Positions 16,190-24,614 of a stretch of 64,000 bases of DNA are shown here, one piece after another. Where the stretch lies: NCBI RefSeq assembly GCF_000283655.1, contig NC_016585.1, forward strand, positions 881,501 to 945,500. The letters run 5' to 3'. This DNA is from Azospirillum lipoferum 4B (GTDB lineage Bacteria > Pseudomonadota > Alphaproteobacteria > Azospirillales > Azospirillaceae). The notes beneath the pieces were generated by a model. That model saw nothing but the letters and a program-made list of their open reading frames with translations. It did no database searches and was not told the DNA's origin. Position numbers and translations under genes: made by a program. Within the stretch, counting starts at the first letter, position 1; each line of letters opens with the position of its first letter.

Positions 16190-17342
16190 CGGCGGAATTC
16201 TCCAAAAGGCAGGACCGCCGCGTGCAGTCCGCGACGATGCGTTCGATACGGCGGGACAGGCGATGCCTCGCCTCCTCCTCGTCCCCGCCCCAGGCGGTGA
16301 CGCTGCACAGCGGCTGTCCGCCCTCGATGGCGCTGCCGGCGCGCGGCAGGTCGGCGCACCAGGGGGGCCAGACGAAATCCGCAGGCACGGTCAGCGCTGC
16401 GGGGGCGTAGGCCACCGCGCCGGCAATGACGCCCGGACGCGACGGCCCAAGGCTCCACCTGCGTCCGGCTGCTGCGTTCAGATGGGCGTGCATCGCCCCA
16501 CCCACCCGGTGGCGTTCAAGCAGGTCGAGCGTGGCGCCGGGGCGCGGGTTGACCTCCAGCACCGTCGCCGTTTCTCCGTCGACCAGCAGGTCCAGGCTGT
16601 TCAACCCGACCAGTCCGAAGGCCACCGCGATGCGGCGCGCCGCGTCCGACAGCCGGTCGACCAGTGACGGCGGCAGCGCCGCCGGCAAGACCGCCCCGCC
16701 ATAGCGGAACGGCGCTTCGGCCGCCGGATCGGCCCATTGGCGGCTGACCGCCACCGTCTCGCACCGGCCGGAGCGGTCGGCGACGAAGGCCACGGAAACC
16801 GCACGCCCCGCCACCCGCCGTTGCAGGTAATGCCCGCCCGGCAGCGGAGCGCCGGTCCAAGGGGTGATGTGCCAGCCACCGGCGGCCCCCACCCGCTTGA
16901 CCAGCCAGTCCCCCGGAACCGCATCGTCGGGAACCGCCGTCCGCGTTTCCGGATGGCCGATGCCCAGCTCCTCCAGCCCCAGCGTCGCCAGCCGCGCGGC
17001 GAAGCCTATCGGGTCCTTCACCGCCCGTACCACCTCCGGCCCGTTGCCGAGCAGGCGGTAGGGACCGGTCCGCATCAGGGCGTCCAGCAGGTCGGGAACC
17101 TGTTCGAATCCCGATCCGGCAACCAGACCGCTGCCCCGCGGAGCCAAGGCGCGGGCGGCAGAGATCAGCGCTTCACCGTCGAAGCCGGCGACGGGATCGC
17201 CCGGCACCCGGCGGGCAGGCACCGGCACATCGGCGTCGCCGAACTGGTCCAACGTCGCCACCATGGTTCCGGTTCGCGCGACCGCCTGGGCGATGGCACG
17301 GCCGGACAGGGCGGCGACCAGGATCAGGCCGCTTTCCGGCAT
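16164..17342 (-). CDS. ATP-grasp domain protein of H4MPT clusters (orfY-type)
   Basis: 392 aa from ATG 17342, overlapping the last 19 bases of mtdB. The protein has an N-terminal Rossmann-like segment (LILVAALSGRAIAQAV), VRAVKDPIGFAARLATLGL, a central DWLVKRVGAAGGWHI loop with ATP-binding Lys, and LNSLDLLVDGETATVLEVNPRPGATLDL, the ATP-grasp metal site. Proteins of this type lie between mtdB and mch in methylotrophs (orfY) and are needed for the H4MPT pathway, probably in cofactor synthesis. The exact ligation is unknown. The C-terminus overlaps mch by 26 bases. Confidence 0.78.
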   Translation of the reverse strand: MPESGLILVAALSGRAIAQAVARTGTMVATLDQFGDADVPVPARRVPGDPVAGFDGEALISAARALAPRGSGLVAGSGFEQVPDLLDALMRTGPYRLLGNGPEVVRAVKDPIGFAARLATLGLEELGIGHPETRTAVPDDAVPGDWLVKRVGAAGGWHITPWTGAPLPGGHYLQRRVAGRAVSVAFVADRSGRCETVAVSRQWADPAAEAPFRYGGAVLPAALPPSLVDRLSDAARRIAVAFGLVGLNSLDLLVDGETATVLEVNPRPGATLDLLERHRVGGAMHAHLNAAAGRRWSLGPSRPGVIAGAVAYAPAALTVPADFVWPPWCADLPRAGSAIEGGQPLCSVTAWGGDEEEARHRLSRRIERIVADCTRRSCLLENSADVLASIQC

Positions 17343-18226
17343 TGGGCGCGGGCCAGGGTGAAGGCGTCGTCGAAGGCCAGATAGACCGGCTTCGCCGCTT
17401 CGCGCATCGCCTTGAACAGGCCATGCTGGGTCTTGAACTTCACGTTCCCTATGGCGAGCGCGCCGATGCCGACCGCGTCGGTCCCCTCGATGGGGCCGCC
17501 GTCGCTGAAGGCGTCCACCCCCTCCACCCCGGCCGGCGGCACGGCATTGACATCGGCCACCACCCGCACCGAGGGGGCGGCGGCGATCTGCGCGCGGCTC
17601 AGCACCTGCACGCCGGCGCGGGCGACGGCCAGCACCACGTCGGTCTCCGCCAGGATGGCGGCCTTGTGCGCGTCGGTCGATCCGTCCACCGCACCCAGCG
17701 TCACGCCGAATCGCGCATGATAGGAATCCGCCCGCTCGGCGACGGACGCGGCGCCGTCATGGCCGACCAGCCGCACCGACGCTCCGGCACGCGCCGCCAG
17801 CACCGCGGCGACGCCGCCCACCGGCCCCTTGCCGCCGAACACCGCGACCCGCGCCCCCGCCAAAGCCATTCCGGCCTTCTCGAGCTGGGCCTCGACCTTA
17901 GCGATCATCGCCGCGGCGGTGGTATAGGCACCCGACGGGTCGGCGAAGACGGAGATTTCGAACGGCGGCACCATGGCCCCGCGCGCCGCCTCCAGCATGT
18001 CCAGCGCCTTCAGGATATCGCGGCCGGCGATGAACAGACCGGTCCTTTTGGCATCGCCCGGCGCGCGGGAGAAGATCATGTCCTGGACAAGGCCCGGAAC
18101 TTCGCCAGTCTCGACATTGGTATAGGGCACGACGACGCCATATCCGGCATCGCAAGCCATGTTGATATCGAATGGACTGACCGCCTTCACCGGAGTAATG
18201 GCGTGAATGATATAGGGCTTTTCCAT
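17324..18226 (-). CDS. mtdB: NAD(P)-dependent methylene-H4MPT dehydrogenase
   Basis: 300 aa. The sequence starts MEKPYIIHAITPVKAVSPFDINMACDAGY in part and has KRTGLFIAGRD, a Rossmann glycine motif (VAVFGGKGPVGGVAAVLAARAG), VRVVADVNAVPPAGVEG and AVGIGALAIGNVKF, all typical of MtdA/MtdB. The substrate region and the mch/fae context favour the H4MPT-specific MtdB over MtdA. It oxidises methylene-H4MPT to methenyl-H4MPT in the cytoplasm. It follows mptG by 50 bases and overlaps the next gene by 19 bases. Confidence 0.93.
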   Translation of the reverse strand: MEKPYIIHAITPVKAVSPFDINMACDAGYGVVVPYTNVETGEVPGLVQDMIFSRAPGDAKRTGLFIAGRDILKALDMLEAARGAMVPPFEISVFADPSGAYTTAAAMIAKVEAQLEKAGMALAGARVAVFGGKGPVGGVAAVLAARAGASVRLVGHDGAASVAERADSYHARFGVTLGAVDGSTDAHKAAILAETDVVLAVARAGVQVLSRAQIAAAPSVRVVADVNAVPPAGVEGVDAFSDGGPIEGTDAVGIGALAIGNVKFKTQHGLFKAMREAAKPVYLAFDDAFTLARAQCRKAA

Positions 18227-18276
18227 GAAACGAATTCCTTGGTTCGCTTCATGGCACTGTCTTTCACCTCACATTG

Positions 18277-19311
18277 TCACGCTGTCTTTTTTGCGACTGT
18301 TTCATATCCGGCAGCGACCGCTTCGAGCCCGGAGATGGTCTCCACCACCGCCCCACGGTTCCGTCCCCGGCAGACGACGAAGCGCAGATTGGTCCGCGTC
18401 CGCCAGCGCGCCCGTGCGCCCTCCGCCGCCCGCTCGGCCGATCCGGCATCGCCGAAGATCGCGAAGCCGGTCGGCCCCCAGGAGCTCTGCCCGACGCCGG
18501 CAGCGCCGGTCGACGGCAGCCATCGCAGCACCTCCGCCACATCGGGACTGCTGAAGCGCCCGCCCTGTGCCGGGGCGAAATGGTCGCCGACCACGCTCTG
18601 CAATTCCGTCACCGCGGCACCGAACCGCATCGCGTCCTCCTCCGCCAGCGCCGGCAAGCCGACCATCAGCGCCAGACGGCACAGATAGGCCGCCTTGTCC
18701 GCCGGAAAGGGCGGCAGATCGCGGAAGGCGACCGTTTCGGCCGTGCCGGACAGGCCGCGATTGGCATCGTCGAACACCAGCAGCATCCGCCATGCCTCCG
18801 GCAGAGCCATCCGGCTGATGACCGGCGGCGGCTCGTCCAGTGCGCCCTTGCCGCCGTCCAGGATGACGCCGCCCTGCTCGAAGGCACCGACGCCGATGCC
18901 CGACCGGGCCCCACGGTCCAGCAGGCTGGCGACCCGGCGCGGCGGCAGCGGCCGGCCGGTCATCGCCGACAGGGCAGCCCCGACGGCCAATGCCAGCTGG
19001 GTGCCCGATCCCAGCCCGGAATGGCAGGGGATCGTCCGGCCGAGGCGCAGGGAAAAGCGGTTCTCCACCTCCAGAACACCGCACAGCCGGTCGAGATATC
19101 CGCTCGCCCTGCCATCCGTCCGTTCCGGGGTGCCGCCTGTCGAGTCCGCCCGGCCCAGCGTCAATTCCGTGCCCAACCCGTCGAGCGTCAGGCCCAGACT
19201 GCCGAAGCGGCGGCCCAGCCCGCCCTCCATGTCGAGGAATCCAAGATGCAGCCGGGCGGGCACCTCCACCCGCACCGCGTCGACCGTCTTTCGCTGTTCG
19301 CCGCAAATCAT
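18277..19311 (-). CDS. mptG: Beta-ribofuranosylaminobenzene 5'-phosphate synthase
   Basis: 344 aa, GHMP-kinase-like fold. The ATP/phosphate loop region is CHSGLGSGTQLALAVGAAL. VEVPARLHLGFLDMEG and FGSLGLTLDG at the N-terminus, ARSGIGVGAFEQGGVILDGG and GVGQSSWGPTGFAIFG are typical of beta-RFAP synthase. It condenses p-aminobenzoate with phosphoribosyl diphosphate, the first committed step of H4MPT synthesis. It is the first gene of the leftward block and is divergent from fhcB across an AT-richer 221-base region. The gene after it is mtdB. Confidence 0.92.
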   Translation of the reverse strand: MICGEQRKTVDAVRVEVPARLHLGFLDMEGGLGRRFGSLGLTLDGLGTELTLGRADSTGGTPERTDGRASGYLDRLCGVLEVENRFSLRLGRTIPCHSGLGSGTQLALAVGAALSAMTGRPLPPRRVASLLDRGARSGIGVGAFEQGGVILDGGKGALDEPPPVISRMALPEAWRMLLVFDDANRGLSGTAETVAFRDLPPFPADKAAYLCRLALMVGLPALAEEDAMRFGAAVTELQSVVGDHFAPAQGGRFSSPDVAEVLRWLPSTGAAGVGQSSWGPTGFAIFGDAGSAERAAEGARARWRTRTNLRFVVCRGRNRGAVVETISGLEAVAAGYETVAKKTA

Positions 19312-19532
19312 GGCCTACCTGTCGCAAAAGCCAAGGCGACCAGCCGCCTTTCGGCCATAATAAAATCGTCAGCGATAAAATCAATGAGTTCAGCGATAGA
19401 AATTTGCGAAGTCACAGTAACAATTCAAATTGCCGACCTCCAATTCTCATTCATTCGATGAATTGAGATGCGCTTCTCTATGCAGTTTCCGAGAACTTCT
19501 TCTCTTCCGATATCATGCGCGGGGTCTAGGAC
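19312..19532. promoter_or_regulatory. Divergent control region between mptG and fhcBADC
   Basis: This 221-base gap is clearly AT-richer than its surroundings. It holds a direct repeat, TCAGCGATAAAAT at 19369-19381 and TCAGCGATAGAAAT at 19390-19403, offset by 21 bases (two helical turns). An inverted repeat ATTCAT-TCG-ATGAAT lies at 19449-19463, extended by an imperfect TCTCA/TGAGA flank. These are candidate regulator sites controlling both operons. I do not identify a confident -35/-10 pair. Confidence 0.6.
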
Positions 19533-20876
19533 ATGGACAGCGAACTCGGCGGGTCCGATCTTCCGCCTCTCATGAGCGATGTCGTTTGCCCGTTCTGCGC
19601 AATGGCCTGCGACGACCTGACGGTCGCTCGCGACCGGACCGGCCAGCTCAGGGTGACCGCCAACGGCTGTGCACGGGCGCGCACCTTGTTCGCCCTTCCG
19701 GCATTGCCGGCCCATTGCTTCATAAAGGGCCGCGCCGTTCCGCTCGACGCGGCGCTCGACGCGGCGGCGGCGCTGCTGCGAAACGCCGCCTCTCCCGCCG
19801 TCGGCGGGCTGGCCGCCGACACCGAAGGGGTCTCCGCAGCCCTGGCGCTGGCGGAGCGGTTGCATGCGGTGGTCGACCACGCCGCGTCCGACAGCCTGTT
19901 CCACGGCCTGCGCGCCTTCCAGGTGACCGGCGCCATGACCGCCACCTTCGGCGAGCTGCGCAACCGCGCCGACCTGTTCGTGCTGTTCGGGACGGAGTTC
20001 GACCGCCACGCCCCCCGCCTGTTCGACCGCATCGTCCATCCGCCCCAGGCCCTGTTCCGCGATGCCGGTGCCGCGCGCGGCTTCCTGATCGGTCCCGGTG
20101 ACGGCCCGGTACCGGACGGGTTCGAGCGCCTGACCGTCGACCTGATCCATGCCCCGGCCATCGCCGCCGCCCTGTCGCAGCTGGTGTCCGGCGAAAGACC
20201 GCGTGGCGACCGGGTGGGCGGCATCGCGATGGAGGATCTCGCCCGTGTCGCCGCCGCGTTGCGCGAGGCCCGTTTCGGCGTCGTCGGCTGGATCGCCGCC
20301 ACGCTGGACCCGGTGGCCGGCGACATCGCCATCGAGGCCTTCAACCGGCTGGTCGTGACCGCCAATGCCTCCACCCGCTGCGCCGGCTTGTCGCTTGGCG
20401 GCAAGGGCAACGCGCTGGGCGCCAACTACGTCTGCGCCTGGCAGTATGGCGTGCCGCTGCGGTCCCGCCTGGGGGCCGGCCCGCCGGAGCATGATCCGTT
20501 GCGCTACCGGCTGAAGAGCCTGCTGGCCGGGGGCGAGATCGACGCGCTGGTCTGGCTGTCGGCGCTGAACGGCGCGGAGGTGCCGGACACCCGCACGCCG
20601 ATGATCGTGCTGGCCCGCCCGGGACAACCCCTGCCCTACGATCCCGACGTGCTGATTCCGGTCGCCGTTCCCGGGCTCGACCATGCCGGCAGCATCCACC
20701 GCGCAGACGGGGTCGCCGCCCTGCCGTTGCGCCGGCTGCGGTCCGCCCCCTCATCATCCGCCCCCTCATCGCTTGCCATGACGCTACCGACCGCCGCGGC
20801 AGTGCTGACCGCCCTGCTCGACCGGCTTCCCATCTCCCCTCTTCCCGCCCTGGTCCGGGAGACGCCGCATGTCTGA
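19533..20876 (+). CDS. fhcB: Formyltransferase/hydrolase complex subunit B (FwdB-like)
   Basis: 447 aa. The N-terminal motif is CPFCAMACDDL (Cys19, 22, 26) with a further Cys46. The body matches formylmethanofuran dehydrogenase subunit B (VVDHAASDSLFHGLRAFQVTGAMTATFGELRNRADL in part, at about 19873-19972). In archaeal FwdB a conserved Cys ligates W/Mo just before this region; here that stretch reads GLAADTEGVSAAL, with no cysteine. This agrees with the bacterial Fhc complex acting as a non-redox transferase/hydrolase. FhcB is the structural partner of FhcA. The next gene overlaps by 8 bases. Confidence 0.9.
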   Translation: MDSELGGSDLPPLMSDVVCPFCAMACDDLTVARDRTGQLRVTANGCARARTLFALPALPAHCFIKGRAVPLDAALDAAAALLRNAASPAVGGLAADTEGVSAALALAERLHAVVDHAASDSLFHGLRAFQVTGAMTATFGELRNRADLFVLFGTEFDRHAPRLFDRIVHPPQALFRDAGAARGFLIGPGDGPVPDGFERLTVDLIHAPAIAAALSQLVSGERPRGDRVGGIAMEDLARVAAALREARFGVVGWIAATLDPVAGDIAIEAFNRLVVTANASTRCAGLSLGGKGNALGANYVCAWQYGVPLRSRLGAGPPEHDPLRYRLKSLLAGGEIDALVWLSALNGAEVPDTRTPMIVLARPGQPLPYDPDVLIPVAVPGLDHAGSIHRADGVAALPLRRLRSAPSSSAPSSLAMTLPTAAAVLTALLDRLPISPLPALVRETPHV

Positions 20877-22569
20877 CGCCTACACCCTGCTGCGCGGCGG
20901 CCGCGTCTGCGACCCCGCCGGGGCTGCGGACGGCACCGCCCTGCGCGAGCCGCCACGCGACCTGTATCTGAAGGACGGCCGCATCGCCGCGGCGCCTCCG
21001 GCGGATGCCCGCATCGGCGAGGTGATCGATCTCGAAGGCCGCATCGTCATGGCCGGCGCCATCGACATCCACAGCCACATCGGCGGCGGCAAGGTGAACC
21101 TCGCCCGCCTGCTGCTTCCGGAAGAGCATCGCGAGCACGGCAGCGGCCCGGACGGCCTGCGCCGCTCCGGCAGCGGGCTGTTCACCCCGTCCAGCTTCGT
21201 CACCGGCTACCGCTATGCGGAGATGGGCTACACGGCGGCGTTCGAGCCGGCGATGCTGCCCTCCAACGCGCGCCACACCCATCTGGAGCTGGCGGACGTC
21301 CCGATCATCGACAAGGGCTGCTACGCCGTCCTGGGCAACGACGATTTCCTGCTGGAGCGGCTGGCGGCCGGGGCGACGCAGTCGGAGGTCAACGACTATG
21401 TCGCCTGGATCCTGCACGCCACCCAGGCGGTCGGGGTCAAGGTGGTGAACCCCGGCGGCATCAGCGCCTTCAAGTTCAACCAGCGCCGGCTGGACCTCGA
21501 CGAGGCGCATCCCCATTACGGACTCACGCCGCGCCGCATCCTGACCACGCTGGCCACCGCGCTGTCCGACCTGGGGGTGCCGCATCCGCTGCACATCCAT
21601 TGCAACAACCTGGGCATCCCCGGCAACGAAGCGGTGACGCGCGACACCATCGCCGCGCTCGACGGGCTGCCCGCCCACCTGACCCACCTGCAATTCCACA
21701 GCTACGGCACGGAAGGCGACCGCCGCTTCTCCTCGGCCGCCGCCGAGATCGCCGAATCGGTGAACCGCAGCCCGAACATCTCGGTCGATGTCGGCCAGAT
21801 CGTCTTCGGCCAGACCATCACCGCGTCGGCCGACATCATGTCGCAGTTCCGCAACAGCGGCCTCGCCAGCCCGCGCAAATGGGTGTGCACCGACATCGAA
21901 TGCGACGGCGGCTGCGGGCTGGTGCCGTTCCGCTACCGCGACAAGGCCTTCGTCAACGCCCTGCAATGGGCCATCGGGCTGGAGCTGTTCCTGCTGATTG
22001 AGGATCCCTGGCGGGTCTATCTGACCACCGACCATCCCAATGGCGGCCCCTTCACCAGCTATCCGCACCTGATCCGGCTGCTGATGGACCGCAGCTTCCG
22101 CAACGAGCAGCTGTCGCGGATCAATCCCGACGTGGCTGCGCACAGCCGGCTCGGCTCCATCGACCGCGAATACACGCTGGAGGAGATCGCCATCATGACC
22201 CGCGCCGGCCCCGCCCGCGTGCTGGGGCTGCGCGACCGCGGCCACCTTCGCCCCGGCGCCGTCGCCGACGTGGTGGTGTATGACGACCTGCCCGACCGCG
22301 AGGCGATGTTCGCCGCCCCCGCGTGGGTGTTCAAGAACGGCCGCCCGGTGGCGCGGAACGGACAGCTGACCGCCACCGGCTGGGGCGACACCATCGTCGT
22401 CCGGCCGGAGTTCGATTCCGCCATCGAACGGCGGCTGAAGCCGTGGTTCGAGGATCACCAGACCGTGCGGCTCGGCAATTTCCGCATCGCGGACGGGGAA
22501 ATCCTCGACCATGGCCGCGGCGGGCTTTCCATCGTTCCGACCCTGACGGCGTCCGACTCATGCTTCTGA
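20869..22569 (+). CDS. fhcA: Formyltransferase/hydrolase complex subunit A (amidohydrolase, formylmethanofuran hydrolase)
   Basis: 566 aa. It is an amidohydrolase: the metal-binding HxH is at His68/His70 (AIDIHSHIGGG), a lysine candidate lies in GVKVVNPGGIS, further histidines in PLHIHCNNLG and HLTHLQFHSYG, and a late acidic site in CTDIECDGGCG. The C-terminus returns to the small beta domain (GAVADVVVYDDLPDREAMF). FhcA hydrolyses formyl-methylofuran to formate, the last step of the pathway. Its length matches archaeal FwdA and bacterial FhcA. The gene overlaps fhcD by 10 bases. Confidence 0.95.
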   Translation: MSDAYTLLRGGRVCDPAGAADGTALREPPRDLYLKDGRIAAAPPADARIGEVIDLEGRIVMAGAIDIHSHIGGGKVNLARLLLPEEHREHGSGPDGLRRSGSGLFTPSSFVTGYRYAEMGYTAAFEPAMLPSNARHTHLELADVPIIDKGCYAVLGNDDFLLERLAAGATQSEVNDYVAWILHATQAVGVKVVNPGGISAFKFNQRRLDLDEAHPHYGLTPRRILTTLATALSDLGVPHPLHIHCNNLGIPGNEAVTRDTIAALDGLPAHLTHLQFHSYGTEGDRRFSSAAAEIAESVNRSPNISVDVGQIVFGQTITASADIMSQFRNSGLASPRKWVCTDIECDGGCGLVPFRYRDKAFVNALQWAIGLELFLLIEDPWRVYLTTDHPNGGPFTSYPHLIRLLMDRSFRNEQLSRINPDVAAHSRLGSIDREYTLEEIAIMTRAGPARVLGLRDRGHLRPGAVADVVVYDDLPDREAMFAAPAWVFKNGRPVARNGQLTATGWGDTIVVRPEFDSAIERRLKPWFEDHQTVRLGNFRIADGEILDHGRGGLSIVPTLTASDSCF

Positions 22570-23465
22570 ACGGCATCCACATCGAGAACACCTATGCCGA
22601 GGCCTTCGACATGAAGGCGACCCGGCTGATCGTCACCGCCGACACGCTGGCCTGGGCACGCCATGCCGGCATGGCGGCGACGGGCTTCGCCACCTCGGTC
22701 ATCGCCTGCGGCTGCGAATCCGGCATCGAGCGGGAGCTGTCGCCGGACGAGACCCCGGACGGGCGCCCCGGCGTGGCCCTGCTGTTCTTCGCCACCGGTC
22801 GCAGCGTGCTGGGCAAGCAGGTGGAGACCCGCCTCGGCCAGTGCATCCTGACCTGCCCCGGCACCGCCTGCTTCTCCGGCGTGCCGCGCGGCGCCAAGGA
22901 GGACCTGATCCCGCTGGGCCGCAAGCTGCGCTATTTCGGCGATGGGCAGCAGATGTCGAAGCTGCTGGGTGGCCGGCGCTATTGGCGCATCCCGGTGATG
23001 GACGGCGAGTTCCTGTGCGAGGAATCGAGCTGGAGCGTCCCGGCGGTCGGTGGCGGCAATCTTCTGATCCTGGCCGATGCCCGGATGGCGGCGCTGGAGG
23101 CGGCGGAAGCGGCGGCGGACGCCATGCGCGCCGTGCCCAACGTGGTGCTGCCCTTCCCCGGTGGGGTCGTCCGCTCCGGCTCCAAGGTGGGGGCGAAGTA
23201 CAAGGGAATGCCGGCCTCCACCAACGACGCCTATTGCCCGACGCTGCGCGGCCTGCCCCGCTCCCGCCTGCCGGCCGAGGTCGAATCGGTGCTGGAGATC
23301 GTCATCGACGGGCTGACCGCAGCCGATGTCACGGCGGCCACCACGGCCGGGCTGAAATGCCTTATCGAGCGGGGTCGCGGCTCCGGCGTCTGGGGCGTCA
23401 CCGCCGGCAATTACGGCGGCAAGCTGGGCCGCCACCACTTCCACCTTCACGAGTTGCTGCCATGA
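22560..23465 (+). CDS. fhcD: Formylmethanofuran-H4MPT formyltransferase (Fhc subunit D)
   Basis: 301 aa from ATG 22560, inside the last codons of fhcA. It matches Ftr/FhcD throughout: NGIHIENTYAEAFDMKATRLIVTA in part, AWARHAGMAATGFATSVIACGCE, GQCILTCPGTACFSG, RKLRYFGDGQQMSKLLGGRRYWRIP and ASTNDAYCPTLRG. It transfers the formyl group from 5-formyl-H4MPT to methylofuran. Length equals the family norm of about 300 aa. The stop overlaps the fhcC start (ATGA). Confidence 0.96.
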   Translation: MLLNGIHIENTYAEAFDMKATRLIVTADTLAWARHAGMAATGFATSVIACGCESGIERELSPDETPDGRPGVALLFFATGRSVLGKQVETRLGQCILTCPGTACFSGVPRGAKEDLIPLGRKLRYFGDGQQMSKLLGGRRYWRIPVMDGEFLCEESSWSVPAVGGGNLLILADARMAALEAAEAAADAMRAVPNVVLPFPGGVVRSGSKVGAKYKGMPASTNDAYCPTLRGLPRSRLPAEVESVLEIVIDGLTAADVTAATTAGLKCLIERGRGSGVWGVTAGNYGGKLGRHHFHLHELLP

Positions 23466-24271
23466 GCGTGCTCAGCTTCCGCCTGAAAGGCCCGTTGACC
23501 GGCCGCATCGACGCCTCTCCCCTGCTGCCGCACCGGCTGGCGGAGCTGGACATGGCGGAGATCGCCGCCTTGCCGTTGCGGATCGGTCGGGGCCATGCCG
23601 CCGTGGGCGACCTGTTCGAGCTGTCCGGCAGTCCGGGCGATGCCGTCGAACTGGAGGGGGACGAGCGGATCGACTTCGTCGGCGCCGGGCTGACCGCCGG
23701 CACCATCCGGGTCGCCGGACCGGTCGGCCACCGCGCCGGCACCGGCATGAGCGGCGGCACCCTCGTGGTGGACGGGTCGGCCGGGCTGGCGGCGGGCGCC
23801 GCCATGCGCGGCGGCGTGCTGTTCATCGGCGGACATGCGGGCGACGGGCTGGGCGGCGCGCTGCCGGGTGAGCGGACGGGGATGACGGGTGGGCGGATCC
23901 TGGTGCAGGGCAATTGCGGCGACCGCGTCGGCGAACGCATGCGCCGCGGACTGATCGCCGTCGGCGGCGATGCCGGCGCCTTTGCCGCCCTGCACATGAA
24001 TGCCGGCAGCCTGCTGATCGGCGGCAAACCGGGCGCCGCCATCGGCCATGGCATGCGAAACGGCACCATCCTGTTCCGCGGCGAGGTCGAGCCGCTGCCG
24101 GGTTTCGCCGACTGCGGCCTCAACCAGCTGCCGTTCCTGTCGCTCCTGGACAACCATCTGTCCGAACTGGACGGGGTGCCGCCGACCTGCCGGGGCCTGA
24201 CCGGACGGGCGCGCCGCTGGCTGGGAGACCGTGGCTTCGGCGGACGCGGCGAACTGCTGGCCTGCCTCTGA
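23462..24271 (+). CDS. fhcC: Formyltransferase/hydrolase complex subunit C (FwdC-like)
   Basis: 269 aa from ATG 23462. Most of the protein is a beta-helix of glycine-rich repeats (GHRAGTGMSGGTLVVDG, GAAMRGGVLFIGGHAGDGLG, GERMRRGLIAVGGDAG, GHGMRNGTILFRG), the GXXGXXXG fold shared with the C-terminal domain of glutamate synthase. In FwdC/FhcC it scaffolds the complex. It ends the rightward fhcB-fhcA-fhcD-fhcC operon. Confidence 0.93.
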   Translation: MSVLSFRLKGPLTGRIDASPLLPHRLAELDMAEIAALPLRIGRGHAAVGDLFELSGSPGDAVELEGDERIDFVGAGLTAGTIRVAGPVGHRAGTGMSGGTLVVDGSAGLAAGAAMRGGVLFIGGHAGDGLGGALPGERTGMTGGRILVQGNCGDRVGERMRRGLIAVGGDAGAFAALHMNAGSLLIGGKPGAAIGHGMRNGTILFRGEVEPLPGFADCGLNQLPFLSLLDNHLSELDGVPPTCRGLTGRARRWLGDRGFGGRGELLACL

Positions 24272-24614
24272 CGATTCTGCCCCCATGGCTCGTCCGGAAT
24301 AGCCGCATCGGTGCAGGTGGGCTAGCACCTATGGGCAGGCAAATCGTTCACACGCGGATGGTTGTGTTTAAAAACAATCAGGATCCGCACGGACGTCGTT
24401 CTCCTTCAAGAATTATGTCCGCTTTGTTCAATGTCACCGGGCCTCTTCCTCGTACGCTCCTTGTCATAAAACTTTGATGGTGCGGAAAGGGATCGCCCCC
24501 CGCCCATCCGAACGTGGCCACCGAACAAACAAGGCCGCGGAAAAGCAGCGTGTTCGCCGACCATTCGCGACCCACGACAATACGAGCAGGAATGCGGAAG
24601 AGGGGCACGGGACG
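24272..24614. promoter_or_regulatory. Intergenic region upstream of the GbdR-like regulator
   Basis: 343 bases between fhcC and the regulator. AGGTG-GGCTAG-CACCT near 24318 could be a weak hairpin after fhcC. A 16-base imperfect palindrome TTGTGTTTAAAAACAA lies at 24362-24377 (one mismatch), in a locally AT-rich patch, and could be an operator. No gene is convincing here, although an in-frame ATG at 24474 would lengthen the regulator by 47 residues. Confidence 0.45.
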
